DNA of 64,000 nt from Isoperla grammatica (taxonomy: Eukaryota > Arthropoda > Insecta > Plecoptera > Perlodidae): NCBI GenBank assembly GCA_945910005.1, contig OX246744.1, positions 4,969,973 through 5,033,972 on the forward strand, in the 5' to 3' direction. Each line of letters begins with the position of its first letter. The first letter of the stretch is position 1. Shown here in pieces: positions 1-11,042 of this stretch. The position numbers and the translations under genes were made by a program. The notes under the pieces are model-generated. The model made no database searches, was not told where the DNA came from, and saw only the letters and a list, made by a program, of their open reading frames with translations.

Positions 1-1080
1 TCTGTTGGTTTTTATTCTTATATACCGTTATTAAAGATATGCATCAAGTCTTCATTTAAATCACTTTTCAAGTTATCTTTTGCGCAAACCAAAACGTAGA
101 AATTGTTCCCAGAAATGCTTATACATCACCACATACGAAAACTATAAATGGTTGTTAAATGTGAAACATTAACACAATACCAAAAAATGCTACGGCTTTA
201 GAATGTAAAACAGTGTTTTTGCAATCGGATATCTCAATGGTTTCTATGTACGTTAATTTGGTTTAAAATCATAGTTTTAAATCCTTATTATTACCGGATA
301 CTACAAATGACGTGCTTGATTATATTTCAATATTCCCATACTATCTTATTTTGTTTTTATTTACAGGCTTCACTACAATATACATATATTTCATGGTATC
401 TACAAACTTATATTAGATAAAGGTTTATATTATTATTAATTTGACTTCCGTAACATAAAATTACTTTTTAATATCGCACAATCTATAACTCAATTGAATT
501 TAATAAAAACACTATAGGACTTACCCAGTCCTCCTTTGCAAATCCGTCTCACAGCTAAATAGAAGATTTATTAACATAAATAAATAGTGAATCAATTACA
601 ATTTAACCATTTCTTTAAGAAAACAGTAGTTTTTTATATAAGTGTATTGAAATTTTACTTGTAATAAGCCTGTTGCACGAGGGTACAATAAACCGCGTGA
701 CAATAGTCACAGCCGAACGTGTTGCCAACCTAATTATTACTAAGATGAAGTGTGATTACATAAAACATTGCCTCACATAATTCACCCAGCGGGACGTGGC
801 AGAATTTACTGTTACACCCGAAAACATGATAAAGCGTATCTGAGTGTTTTTCAGGCCAGTAACGCGACTTACACGTTTTCAGAGTTTCATATCGTTTTTT
901 TTTTTTTTAGCTATTTTATCATAATTAGTGTTTGGCATGAAGGTTATTTATGTATCACGGTAAAATGAACTCTACTGGTATAATAAATCTTGTAGTCAGA
1001 ATTTTTTAGTTGTTGTTTGGGGAGTTTTCCCTTATTTTTCATTAATCAGAATCTCGTATATTTTAGTATTGCTTGAAACA
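1..1080. other. AT-rich intergenic or intronic DNA
   Basis: I see no gene here. The stretch is AT-rich with short chance frames only. Around 505-530 it contains one end (an ACACTATAGGACTTAC motif) that resembles the terminus of the palindromic MITE found at 53713-53956, so a decayed member of that family probably begins here. Confidence 0.4.
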
Positions 1081-1117
1081 AATGTTTTGTAAGATTTGAG
1101 TGGCGACTGAGCCATAT

Positions 1118-1345
1118 TTGAGTGGTAATTTAAAGCGACTGAGCCAACCCTGTGGGTTCCGATCCGATCATTGACGAGTGAGCGATAACCATCCAATAAT
1201 TCGATGGTCGATGGTCGATGGTGTTTGGAGCCTACAGGGTTGGTTTGGTCGCTTTAAAGTAAAGACCCCCACTGAAAATCAGTTTCGTTACTGAGAGACT
1301 CTAAATGTGAATTTATTTATTTATTTTATTTATTTACTATCAATA
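1118..1345. repeat. SINE-like family A, two fragments head to head
   Basis: The left part (1118-1190) is on the minus strand and the right part (1200-1345) on the plus strand. They share the core seen in other copies (CAGGGTTGGTTTAGTCGC, then CCCACTGAAAATCAGTTTCG, then TAAATGTGAATTTATTTATT). The right copy ends in an (ATTT)n tail, which suggests target-primed retroposition. Other copies lie near 27.7, 31.1, 31.7, 47.7, 49.4 and 50.0 kb. Confidence 0.6.
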
Positions 1346-3578
1346 TTTAAGTATGAATATGTAAATCAGTGGTTGTATGGACAGTGGGAACAACTGATAA
1401 AAAAAACATTTTTTGAAGTTTTTGAGAGTACGACTTATTGAATCGAAAATGCATTTACTCTTGTTTGTTTCAAACCAATGATGTGTATTTTAATTAATGG
1501 CCACTTTTCAGGCTACATTTAAATCTAAATCCTCTATTTTAAATAAATAATTGAAAAACAAAATTGTTTTGGTGGAGGTGCCGGGTACACTTTTTTTATT
1601 GTGATTTGATTCTTTTTTCGTTTCTCAATGGTCATATTAATTAAAGGTATTTAGTTTTATGTTCCATTATGCACAGTTGAATAATATAAATAAATGCAAT
1701 GCGACGAAAATAAGACTGAGCGAAACAGGAGTGATCTAATTATAAAACATTAAAATGATATTCCTTACACTAATTCTTTAGCAAATTATATTTTACGATA
1801 AATTGAAAACTGATTTTTTTTAAATGTAATATATGTAATTCCTACAGTGCCTGTTTAAGCACACGACAAAAATATTTGCGGGTATGCATACAGTCTTCTG
1901 TTTGATCGATCATCTTGTAGCATTCATTAAAAAAAAACACCGCAATATTTTAAAAGATGTTTTACAACATGACTCAAGTGGCAATAATACAGGTACTTAG
2001 GACCAAATGACCTTGGTTCGATCCACAGTCACGGTAAATTTTATTATAATTGCATTCAATCTCCATTTATAATATAATATAAATAATAATTATATATATA
2101 TATATAATTTACAATTATAATTTATATATAATTTACTAATGTGATATTCAACTGCGCTATACAAAAGTGCATGACGCCTGGCTTAGATTGCATCAAAGCG
2201 TGCCAGTATAACATGCTCTTATAATACCTGCATTGTACTTAACTCTAGTCTAGCCAAACACATTATTGTATTTTACATATATTATAACTTCAACGTTCAT
2301 TTTTAATTATGTACTTACGCAATAATGTTTCGATAAAATCACCTACCAATAATATAGTATTTAGATTTCTTTTTCCGATACATTCACGAGTCTTTTAACT
2401 TAATTACATGTTGCATGTGGTAGTCTCGTTATTGCTGTAGGCTGTGGTTAGAACGGCTGATGGTGAATGAGTGATTGGATTAATCACGGTATTTATAATA
2501 CTTGAAAAGCATTTACGTTTTGCATAACCATTCATTAAACACTTTTTTACAGCACGGAATAGTCCAATTCTTTTAGTTCCAGGCACGCACGGGTTAGCAA
2601 CTTGTCTGAAGGTTTAGCTATTTAGCATTAAAGAGAATAACTCGATATAATGTTGCTGCGAAATATAATGAATAAAGTAATTGAAATATTTATTCGAAAT
2701 TATGTGAAAGTTACACAATGTATTTGTTGGTAAACTATTATCATGAAGACTATACGTGAAGAATTAATTTTATGAAGTGTTTTATTTGTTTTAAAATCAG
2801 TTTTGTTGAAAATAATCCGCGATCTCGTTAGCTAAAGCATTGGTTGACGTTTTGATTGACACAAGTCTATTGGAAATGATAGTAAAAGTGCAAAATCGAT
2901 AATTGACCTTAAAACCTCATTCTGATTTCTGCAAGAGAATGCTATGGTTTGGTCAGCTATGATCACTCGGAAGAAAATAAGTTGAACATAAATGGTACCA
3001 ACATTGCGATTTATTACTAGTCGATGATCCAGCATCAGTTTTTTACACCGAATTTATATTGATAAGGGAATTCACAAATTATAAGTAAATCATTAATTGT
3101 TTTTTTAATATTTATAAAATCCAATGCATATTTTAGTTTTTATGGTGAGTTTGAGTCTGAGCTTTTCAGGTATGCAGAAGACAATCCACAGCTATTTATA
3201 TTAATATTCCATTATATCACTTAATTTTTGAATAAAACAATTATTCTCTATTTTGGTTTTTATTCTGTAGTGTTTTTGTAATGAACGGAACCCACGTTTC
3301 AAAGTATGGTCACCAAACTGTGTCCGTTTAATAGTCCTTCATCGTTATTCATTGTTGCACTTGTAGAAAATAACAAGTTAAGTAGAAAAATAGAAAATAT
3401 GTAATTACAAAATTCAAAAACCACCCATCTAGTTCTAAAGCGTTTTGTTTATCTCATCAGATTTGTAAAGTTGGTATTAATTTTATCTCAACCAAGAATA
3501 ATCATCATCACTCTTTGCTATTAATATCAATCGAAAAACTTTGACACTTTATCTTATCTCCTATCGTACAAAACCCTT
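1346..3578. other. AT-rich DNA without recognisable genes
   Basis: Frames in this interval are short and have no recognisable domain. An (AT)n run lies near 2092-2106. No repeat copy shared with the rest of the window was recognised. Confidence 0.4.
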
Positions 3579-3591
3579 TCAGGTAGCTTGA

Positions 3592-3725
3592 CTTTGGCAC
3601 ACGCACATATCATTCACACCGTAATCCCGCAGTTCGTCCACCATCTGGGAGTAAGGGCCTTCTAAACGCGTCGCATCGCACAACATATTATAGAAGGCAG
3701 TAATCCCACTCACACCTCGATCCGG
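3592..3725 (-). pseudogene. Unrecognised coding-like segment cut by an LTR
   Basis: On the minus strand this stretch reads as a compact, GC-richer open frame with balanced amino-acid use (around DRGVSGITAFYNML and MVDELRDYGVND), unlike the AT-rich surroundings. It runs out of the 5' LTR (which begins about 3723) into unique sequence and stops near 3579. A cryptic GT lies shortly after NDMC. It could be an exon or gene relic interrupted by the LTR element, or the tail of an older transposon. I do not recognise the family. Confidence 0.25.
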
Positions 3726-4798
3726 TACAGGCTTGTCCCACACGGCTTGAGTGTTCTTAAAAGCCACATGTGCTCCAAGTCAAGGGAAACCACTCAGAAG
3801 AGTATCAGTTTTCTAAATTATTTGACATTTTTAATGACGGTCTGGTATTTGTCTTGGAGGGGAGGTCAGAGTTTCTTACCACGCCGAGGGTGAGAACTTC
3901 CACTTCAAGGCTAAGTTCCAGGCTAGTCCATTTTTAGGCCACTACACCCCCCTAGTTAGGGTAAACCAAATTCAAAATCTTCCATGACGTCACTAATTAT
4001 GAGCCTTCTGATTGGTCGCCCTAAGAACACAGGGGCAAGTTTGTAGCCGGAGTCCTGAGGGACGTGGGCAGAACAAAGACGGCCTTTGGCCGAATAGGTC
4101 GGTTTTTTAGGCGTACGACGGCCGCGGGCCAAGGTGTCAGGAGAGACAATGGCCGGGTTGGCCGAACGTGGTCGGGTGTGAGTGAAGTGTAGTTTTTAGT
4201 ACTAAGTAATCATCATAATAAGTAATCAGTAAATATAAATTAATAATCAACGTATGAGACAACGAACGGGACACAATAATAACAATACAACAACAAGAGA
4301 CCACCACAACTCCAACCCATAGACAGTTATAAACACCCACGCTCTCCGGCTGCATCAACCTAATCGTCAACATCATAAATATCACCATCGCCATCCGTAC
4401 ATCAAGCCATCTCCAGCCAGCGCTACAACAGGTATCGTTATACTTTTTTTACCTATACTATGGCCATAGGGAGGTAGAGAATAGTAATAACGATATTTTA
4501 TTTCAGATTTTTGTTTCCTTTGTTCATTCATTTTTGTTTATGTATTGCATTTTCATTTTTGTGTGTATCTCATATGTGTCATTTAAATTCATTAAACATT
4601 AATATTATATTTTATACTATTCTATTTTTTTTATTCCTATTATCCTACAACCATAATCTCATATTTTATTTAAGCAACAACAACTTTTCATATATTTCTT
4701 GTGCTCTACCAACAACCCAAAGTTGAGCTAGCTGAGGGTTTGTTTTCTTTTATTTTCATTTCATTTTATCATGTTTTCATTTATCCGTACTGTCTCAA
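3723..4798 (+). repeat. 5' LTR (1076 bp)
   Basis: Matches 7344-8423 over its full length at an offset of 3621-3625 bp. It contains a strong hairpin at 4433-4494 and CA-rich text before it. The main difference is a short insertion in the right copy near 7866-7878. High similarity between the two LTRs implies a fairly recent insertion. Confidence 0.8.
4433..4494. promoter_or_regulatory. Conserved hairpin inside the LTR
   Basis: The outer arms TATCGTTAT and ATAACGATA enclose a second near-palindrome centred on CTATGGCCATAG. The structure is preserved in the other LTR at 8064-8125 although flanking bases differ, including compensating length changes. It lies between a GT (after CAACAG) and a TTTCAG, so it could also be the body of a mini-intron in the leader RNA. 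Its function is unknown. Confidence 0.45.
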
Positions 4799-4799
4799 A

Positions 4800-4819
4800 T
4801 GGCGCCTTGCAACGTGTGG
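4800..4819 (+). other. Primer-binding-site candidate
   Basis: TGGCGCC followed by TTGCAACGTG starts within two bases of the 5' LTR end. TGGCGCC is the usual complement of a tRNA 3' end and resembles lysine-tRNA-type primer sites, with a two-base interruption. The sequence is absent after the right LTR, as expected. Confidence 0.45.
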
Positions 4820-5092
4820 CGTGAATCGTAAAAACGTATGGGGTCCGATTCACCGCCCAGGATTTCTGTTATTTTGTTCACTTAGTATTTCGTTGTTGCA
4901 GTAATTGTTTATAAAAAGGTTGTAGTGATATATTAAAACATAAATATTGTAACGAATTTTGATTGTGTTAAGATTAATAATTGTATTTAACGAGCCTTGT
5001 CATGTCTTTGTCATGTAATCTGGTAACGAGTGAATAAGTAATTGTAGTTTAATAATTGATTTTTTTATAATAAGTAAAGATAATTTGAAACA

Positions 5093-5806
5093 ATGGCAGT
5101 GGAAAAAAGTGAGCTGTTGGTGCTCTTAAAGGAAATAAAGGACAGCGTAGAACAGTTAAGAAACGATAATAAGCAGATAAGGAAGGATATGAAGGATAAC
5201 GCAGAAAAGTTAAGGAAAGATATGAAGGATACCTTTCAAAGCATGGAATGTAAAATGGATAATAATGCAGAACAGTTAAAGAAAGATATGAAGGATATGA
5301 ATGACAACGCAGAACAGTTTAAGAAAGATATGAAACAATTCATTGAGGAGTTAAGAAACGATAGGAAAAAGTTTAAGGAAGAGTTAAAAGAAGTAATAGT
5401 AGAGTGTAAGAATGAGATGCACGAAGTAATCTATGGAAGTAAGGAAGGTAAAAATAAAAGTGTTGAGATAGTGAGTTGCGAATTAGAGTCAAAGATAAGC
5501 GAAGTAGATTCAAGTGTTAATGTGTTGGGGAAGAAAGTAAACATAGATAAAGGAAAGAAAAGTAACTTCAGTTTAAGGAAAGTAAAGAGGTTGAGGAAAG
5601 GTAAGGGATTGCGTAAGTTAAAGAAGTGCGTATCAAGTAAGAACAGAAGTAGTAAGAGAGAGCTAAAGAAGAGAAGAGTTAAATTTAAGGAAGTAGAGGT
5701 AAAAGGGAGTAAGGAAAGGCGGGAAAGGAGTAATGAGAGTGTGTCTATTTGTCGGAGTAAGAAGAAATTTAACCCGCTAACTTTCCGAGGTGGTACGATA
5801 GAATGA
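5093..5806 (+). CDS. Gag-like coiled-coil protein of the LTR element
   Basis: The ORF has 237 codons and starts at the first ATG of a long frame inside the LTR element. Residues 1-115 are almost entirely charged heptads with a recurring KKDMKD / DNAEQ pattern, which predicts a long parallel coiled coil. Residues 135-225 are strongly basic (runs such as KRLRKGKGLRKLKK), suggesting RNA or nucleic-acid binding. There is no zinc knuckle and no membrane segment. Position just after the primer site and the coiled-coil plus basic-tail plan fit a structural Gag-like protein that packages element RNA; this role is inferred from context. The internal KDMKD repeats indicate growth by duplication. No other ORF of the element is intact, so enzymes must come from elsewhere. 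An unrelated captured gene is the alternative. Confidence 0.55.
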   Translation: MAVEKSELLVLLKEIKDSVEQLRNDNKQIRKDMKDNAEKLRKDMKDTFQSMECKMDNNAEQLKKDMKDMNDNAEQFKKDMKQFIEELRNDRKKFKEELKEVIVECKNEMHEVIYGSKEGKNKSVEIVSCELESKISEVDSSVNVLGKKVNIDKGKKSNFSLRKVKRLRKGKGLRKLKKCVSSKNRSSKRELKKRRVKFKEVEVKGSKERRERSNESVSICRSKKKFNPLTFRGGTIE

Positions 5807-7343
5807 ATAAAATCCCGGATGTAACAATTAAATAATTTGCGAGGATGTGCTCCATAAGAGACGAGCGAGTTATTATGACGAACGTTGCGATCAATTAGAG
5901 TTTAGGCCGATTAACAATAGATTAAATAGCGTACGTAATTGTGTTAATTTTAGTTTACGTATTTTGTGTTATGTAAGATGTTTTGTAAACAGCGGGCAGT
6001 GAGCTTGGTTTCGGGGGGTCGGTCTTGGAGGGTTCGTACGAGGTCAGAGCCTTCAGCTCGAAAACAGATGTTTTTTTTTTGTTGGTGTTACGGTTTCTGT
6101 CCCAAGGGGGGAGATAGGACGTGTTTGAAGAAATTAGGGATGTAGAGTTTGTTCGCGCTAAGATTTGGGTTTAAAAAAGGTGTCATATGGAAGTTTGTTA
6201 ATTTGGAAGTCGTTTAAGTTGGTATTTTGAGAGGAAGTGCAAGGTTTTGTTTGTCAAGTTTCATTGTGTTTAGAGGAGGAGTTCATTTCGGATGTGCGAT
6301 AAGGTTTATGAGGGGTGGATGAGGTAGAATGAAGTTTTATTAGTGGAAGTTTAATGTTCAAGAGGTTTCGAGTTATATTTCGGTTAATCGTGAGGTGAGG
6401 AGTAGTGTTAACTTAAATTCAATAAAAGTAATTTCAAAAGTAAAATGAATTCGTTTGTGCGACATACAAATAAATTGGCGGATGAGTTAGGGTGATAGTT
6501 GTGAAGGTCATTTCAGTTTTAATTGGTGGTAGTTGAGTTGTGTTCATTTAACGTCAAGTCTGCAAGTAAGTGTTGTAATTGTTTTTGACTGTTCGTGGGT
6601 AACTATGGGTAGACTGTTGAGTGGTGGTTAGTATAGCGTGCGTTTTTTATTTTTGTGCCAACAGATTCTTTTCTTGCACTCACCGGTAGAGAGGCCGTAC
6701 TGAGATTTAGTTTTTATGAACAATCTGTTGTGTCGTAATTAGTATGTAAGTAATTGGAATAGCGTACGTTTGGTGGTGTTTTTCTTCGTGGATACCGCTA
6801 ACAGGTGCTATCATAGTGTACTCAGAGCAGTGGTAAATAAGTAACTTTGTTATGGAGTCATGTTGTAAACTGGAACGATTATTGCCTGAGCCATTCATTT
6901 ATTTGTTGTTCATACAAGAGGGTTTCAAACTGTTGTAACATGTGGAAAGAATTTGGTCAAGTGTTGAAAAACAGATGTAAGAAAGAATGTGGAAAGGTTT
7001 TGGGGTGTGAGACCACAAAAAAAAGTAGGGTCTAGAGGAGGGGTAGTTGTTAGTATTTTACGACGACCCTGTCCGAACAGCCACGTGCCATTTAAAGAGC
7101 TAGATGTATAGTGCGATCGTAGTAAGGAGTTTGCAGCTCAAACTTTTAAGTGTAACCCGACTTAGCATTATGCAAATATTATAATAATTTTAAGTATCAT
7201 TCTTGTATTAACTCATAATTAACTTGTAATCGATATGTATTAATTTTAAATTAATTTGTTTGTAATTTTTAAGATTTTTCACTTAAATGGAATATAATTA
7301 ATTACACGTTGTAGTATTTAATTATATTCGAGGGGTATTGAGA
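5807..7343 (+). other. GT-rich interior of the LTR element, no ORF
   Basis: This region is conspicuously G+T-rich on the plus strand with many stops in all frames. Purine-rich stretches near 7031-7047 and 7328-7343 are candidates for the polypurine tract before the 3' LTR. No pol-like motif is readable. Confidence 0.4.
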
Positions 7344-8423
7344 CGGTACAGGCTTGTCCCACACGGCTTGAGTGTTCTTAAAAGCCACATGTGCTCCAAG
7401 TCAAGGGAAACCACTCAGAAGAGTATCAGTTTTCTAAATTATTTGACATTTTTAATGACGGTCTGGTATTTGTCTTGGAGGGGAGGTCAGAGTTTCTTAC
7501 CACGCCGAGGGTGAGAACTTCCACTTCAAGGCTAAGTTCCAGGCTAGTCCATTTTTAGGCCACTACACCCCCCTAGTTAGGGTAAACCAAATTCAAAATC
7601 TTCCATGACGTCACTAATTATGAGCCTTCTGATTGGTCGCCCTAAGAACACAGGGGCAAGTTTGTAGCCGGAGTCCTGAGGGACGTGGGCAGAACAAAGA
7701 CGGCCTTTGGCCGAATAGGTCGGTTTTTTAGGCGTACGACGGCCGCGGGCCAAGGTGTCAGGAGAGACAATGGCCGGGTTGGCCGAACGTGGTCGGGTGT
7801 GAGTGAAGTGTAGTTTTTAGTACTAAGTAATCATCATAATAAGTAATCAGTAAATATAAATTAATAAGTATTTAGTAACAACGTATGAGACAACGAACGG
7901 GACACAATAATAACAATACAACAACAAGAGACCACCACAACTCCAACCCATAGACAGTTATAAACACCCACGCTCTCCGGCTGCATCAACCTAATCGTCA
8001 ACATCATCAATATCACCATCGCCATCCGTACATCAAGCCATCTCCAGCCAGCGCTACAACAGGTATCGTTATTACTTTTTTTACCTATACTATGGCCATA
8101 GGGAGGTAGATTAGTATTAACGATATTTATTTCAGACTTTTGTTTTCATTCATTCATTTTGTTTAATTATGTATTTCATTTTCATTTTTGTGTATCTTTT
8201 GTGTCATTTGTGTTATTAATTAAACATTAACATTTATATTTTATACACTTCTATTTTTTTATTCCTATTATCCTACAACCATAATCTCATATTTTTATTT
8301 AAGCAACAACAACTTTTCATATATTTCTTGTGCTCTACCAACAACCCAAAGTTGAGCTAGCTGAGGGTTTGTTTTCTTTTATTTTCATTTTTATCATGTT
8401 TTCATTTATCCGTACTGTCTCAA
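7344..8423 (+). repeat. 3' LTR (1080 bp)
   Basis: Second copy of the LTR; see 3723-4798. It ends at CTGTCTCAA, after which the two copies diverge completely (primer-site text on the left, ordinary flank on the right). Confidence 0.8.
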
Positions 8424-9800
8424 CCATCTGTGTTACGATACGTTGTTCTGCTGAAAACATAGATCGCGTGTTTCGAATACCACGATATTGGCTTTGTATT
8501 TCACAATTAAACAGCCAAATCTTTGAGTATTAAGTGTCTGGTAGGGGATCAACGCTGTGGCTCTTTGGCTTTTGCATTTTACAACTTGAGACGAACTTAT
8601 CAATTATTGTTGATTGCGCTAACTAGATTTAAACTGACGAAATAACAATGTGCAATAAAATCTAATTCTTTAAAGTTCCAAACATACAATTGACACACTT
8701 CAAGGTATGATGGTTTATGAACTGGTATTGGCATTCTGAAATCACAACGTTCTTTACGAGCGTAGTACCCTACTATGCGTAGTTTTGCAGTTAGTTTGAG
8801 TTTTCACATACAAAACTAAGAAACATAATATGGGATGTATTTCTCATGCAAAATATTGCGTTTTTTTATCTGCTATCTGTTAAAAGTGAATTGATAACAT
8901 ATATTTGAGAAAAAAAGCCTAGGCACTTGTTAAAATACCATGGACGTGGGTTTGTACACTTTAATTTATCCATGTGTTCCGAATAGGCTTTACGTCACGA
9001 TCGACAGAAATCGCATTACGTTGATCCTCTACCCTACACTACATACACAATGGTCAAATCATTCTAATTACACTAGTACGTATAAAACACAATGGCCGTT
9101 TGGAATCCACGAGTGGCGATTTCGTCACGGTTTCGTAAACAATTACAACTTGACAACATGTTAGCTTGTAATTGATTGCTTTTTGAAATGTCGAGTACTT
9201 TCATTGGTTTCCAATTAAACGCAAATGTGCGCCAGTGGAATTTGGCAATTTGTTTTGACGACAATTGTTGTACAAAGTGTGACTTTGAGCGGAGCTTTTC
9301 TACTTGATTCTAGGTATTAATCTTTAACAAATAGTCGGTTACTTTAAAGCTGATGTAATGAGATGTGGTCATTGTCTATACCCTGTTACACATAACTTGA
9401 TCCACGAATCAAACATCGATAGATTAGGTAAATTTTTTCATAATTTTATGTTGGTGTTATCAGCTGTTATAAATCAAACTGAGTTATAAAATAATAATAA
9501 CAATTAAAGGGCATACATGACGAAAGATATGTTTCTTTATTCTGCCCTGAATCCCTATATTAAACTAGATTATCCTTATTTCGTATTTTCTGTATATAAT
9601 ATCAATCAAGATTGAGTAATGTTATCAAATTATGTCAGAAGTTTTATTTGCATATCGGTAACCCATAACAAAAGGAACAATCACTAATATAGTTAGAAAT
9701 GACCCCAGCAATCTGTTGAATTTCGTTAAACTTGCATTAAAATACATTAGACAAGAATTACTTACATTTGGGTAGTATATTCATTAAGTAGTTCGTAATT
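8424..9800. other. Sequence without recognisable genes
   Basis: Only short chance frames are present. The ORF at 8940-9164 has no recognisable domain and no splice context that persuades me. Confidence 0.35.
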
Positions 9801-9802
9801 GC

Positions 9803-9907
9803 TAGTTGTCACCCAGCGGAATTCATCAAGTTGACTGCACACGGAGTTTATTCCCTCTAGTTGTCACTCTAGCAGACTCTATCAAGTTGACCGCGCACGG
9901 AGTTTAG
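9803..9907 (+). repeat. Two-copy tandem repeat of about 50 bp
   Basis: The text TAGTTGTCAC...ATCAAGTTGAC...GCACGGAGTTTA occurs twice in a row with small differences. It is followed by a poly(G) tract at 9998-10011. Confidence 0.6.
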
Positions 9908-10212
9908 CTCCGACCATGGCTTGATGCCCCAGGCACACCATTAATTACGCAGATTATCCAACAATCGATGAGACCACACGATCGGCCGAAAGAAAGGCGG
10001 GGGGGGGGGGGAGTAGTTTTAACACGGCAAATTAGGATGAATCTTTCAGAGTCAATCTGTATACATACAGGTTGTTTCATTTTAGAAAAATCCCCAGTGT
10101 TAATAAAAAGTGTTATGGTATGTGATACTAGTAAGAATGTTAAGACAATTAAATTTACGCAGCGTTATGATGATGTGAGTTAAGATTCACTAAAACTTTG
10201 GGCAAGTGCCAA

Positions 10213-10268
10213 CGACAAGGCAAGGCACAACAATGTACAAGGTACAAGGTTCAAGGTTCAAGGTACAA
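10213..10268 (+). repeat. Heptamer-like repeat (GGTACAA / GGTTCAA)
   Basis: Successive AAGGTACAAGGTTCAAGG units form a short low-complexity array. Confidence 0.6.
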
Positions 10269-10505
10269 TTAACTAGGGTACACGTACATCCTTTACAACA
10301 ACATTCGCTTATGACTATTTAATTCTTGTAACAACTTGTAAAAAAAATTAAAAGAAAACAGAATTTTGTGTACATAGTTATACGGTCACATTTACCCAAA
10401 TGGTTGAATTCGAGTCTTTGCTTAAAAAACGTTGAACATTTGAGGATTTTTGTTTTTTCTATAAAATAACATTCAAACAATGTACCTACCGAGTTTTGGA
10501 ATAAT

Positions 10506-10925
10506 GCAAAATTCTCACAAAACAATAATGCAAAAGATGTAACGTGTGGTCAAAATTAGACAATTTGAAGAATATGATTTAAATTTTCTAATTTCATCCA
10601 AACACAATCCATTTTCATCCTTTCTTAGCAAATAAAATATTTGGGGCTATACCACATGCAAATTAAATTTAACCCCATGTAAAAATAAATTTTAGATACT
10701 GAATTTGTTAAATTGTCACGCTTTACAAAATTCTCACTAAACAAATGCAAAAGATGTACCGTGTGGTCAAAATTTGACAATTTGAAGAATGTTATTTAAA
10801 TTTTCTAATTTTATCCAAACACAATCCATTTGTCATCCTTTCTGGCAAATAAAATATGTAGGGCTATACATGTAAATCAAATTTAACCCCATGTAATTAT
10901 AAATTTAAGATACTGAATTTATTTA
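10506..10925 (+). repeat. Tandem duplication of about 210-220 bp
   Basis: AAAATTCTCAC...ATGCAAAAGATG...GTGTGGTCAAAATT...TTTAACCCCATGTAA occurs twice in direct order, with about 10 percent differences and small indels. The start of what looks like a third unit (ATTGTCACGCTATACAA) reappears at about 13720, so the inverted-repeat element at 10951-13707 probably inserted into or beside this array. Confidence 0.6.
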
Positions 10926-11042
10926 AAAAATACGAACAATACTGCTTTAATAGACCATTTCAAAAACTATCTAGGACCTTTTGTATGATTATCATCACGG
11001 TCCTCTAAATCTTTGTGTTCAGCAATACACAACAATTAAAAT

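Larger units (their letters stand above)
3723..8423 (+). mobile_element. Non-autonomous LTR retrotransposon (Gag-like ORF only)
   Basis: Two direct repeats of 1076 and 1080 bp (3723-4798 and 7344-8423), differing by few substitutions and small indels, flank a 2.5-kb interior. A TGG-initiated primer-binding-site candidate follows the left LTR at 4800. The interior holds one sizeable ORF (5093-5806, coiled-coil and basic) and no reverse transcriptase, protease, RNase H or integrase. This is the layout of a large retrotransposon derivative that depends on enzymes supplied in trans. The LTRs do not show clear TG...CA ends, and I could not see a matching target duplication, so exact ends are uncertain by a few bases. 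The strand is set by the ORF and the PBS. Confidence 0.75.
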
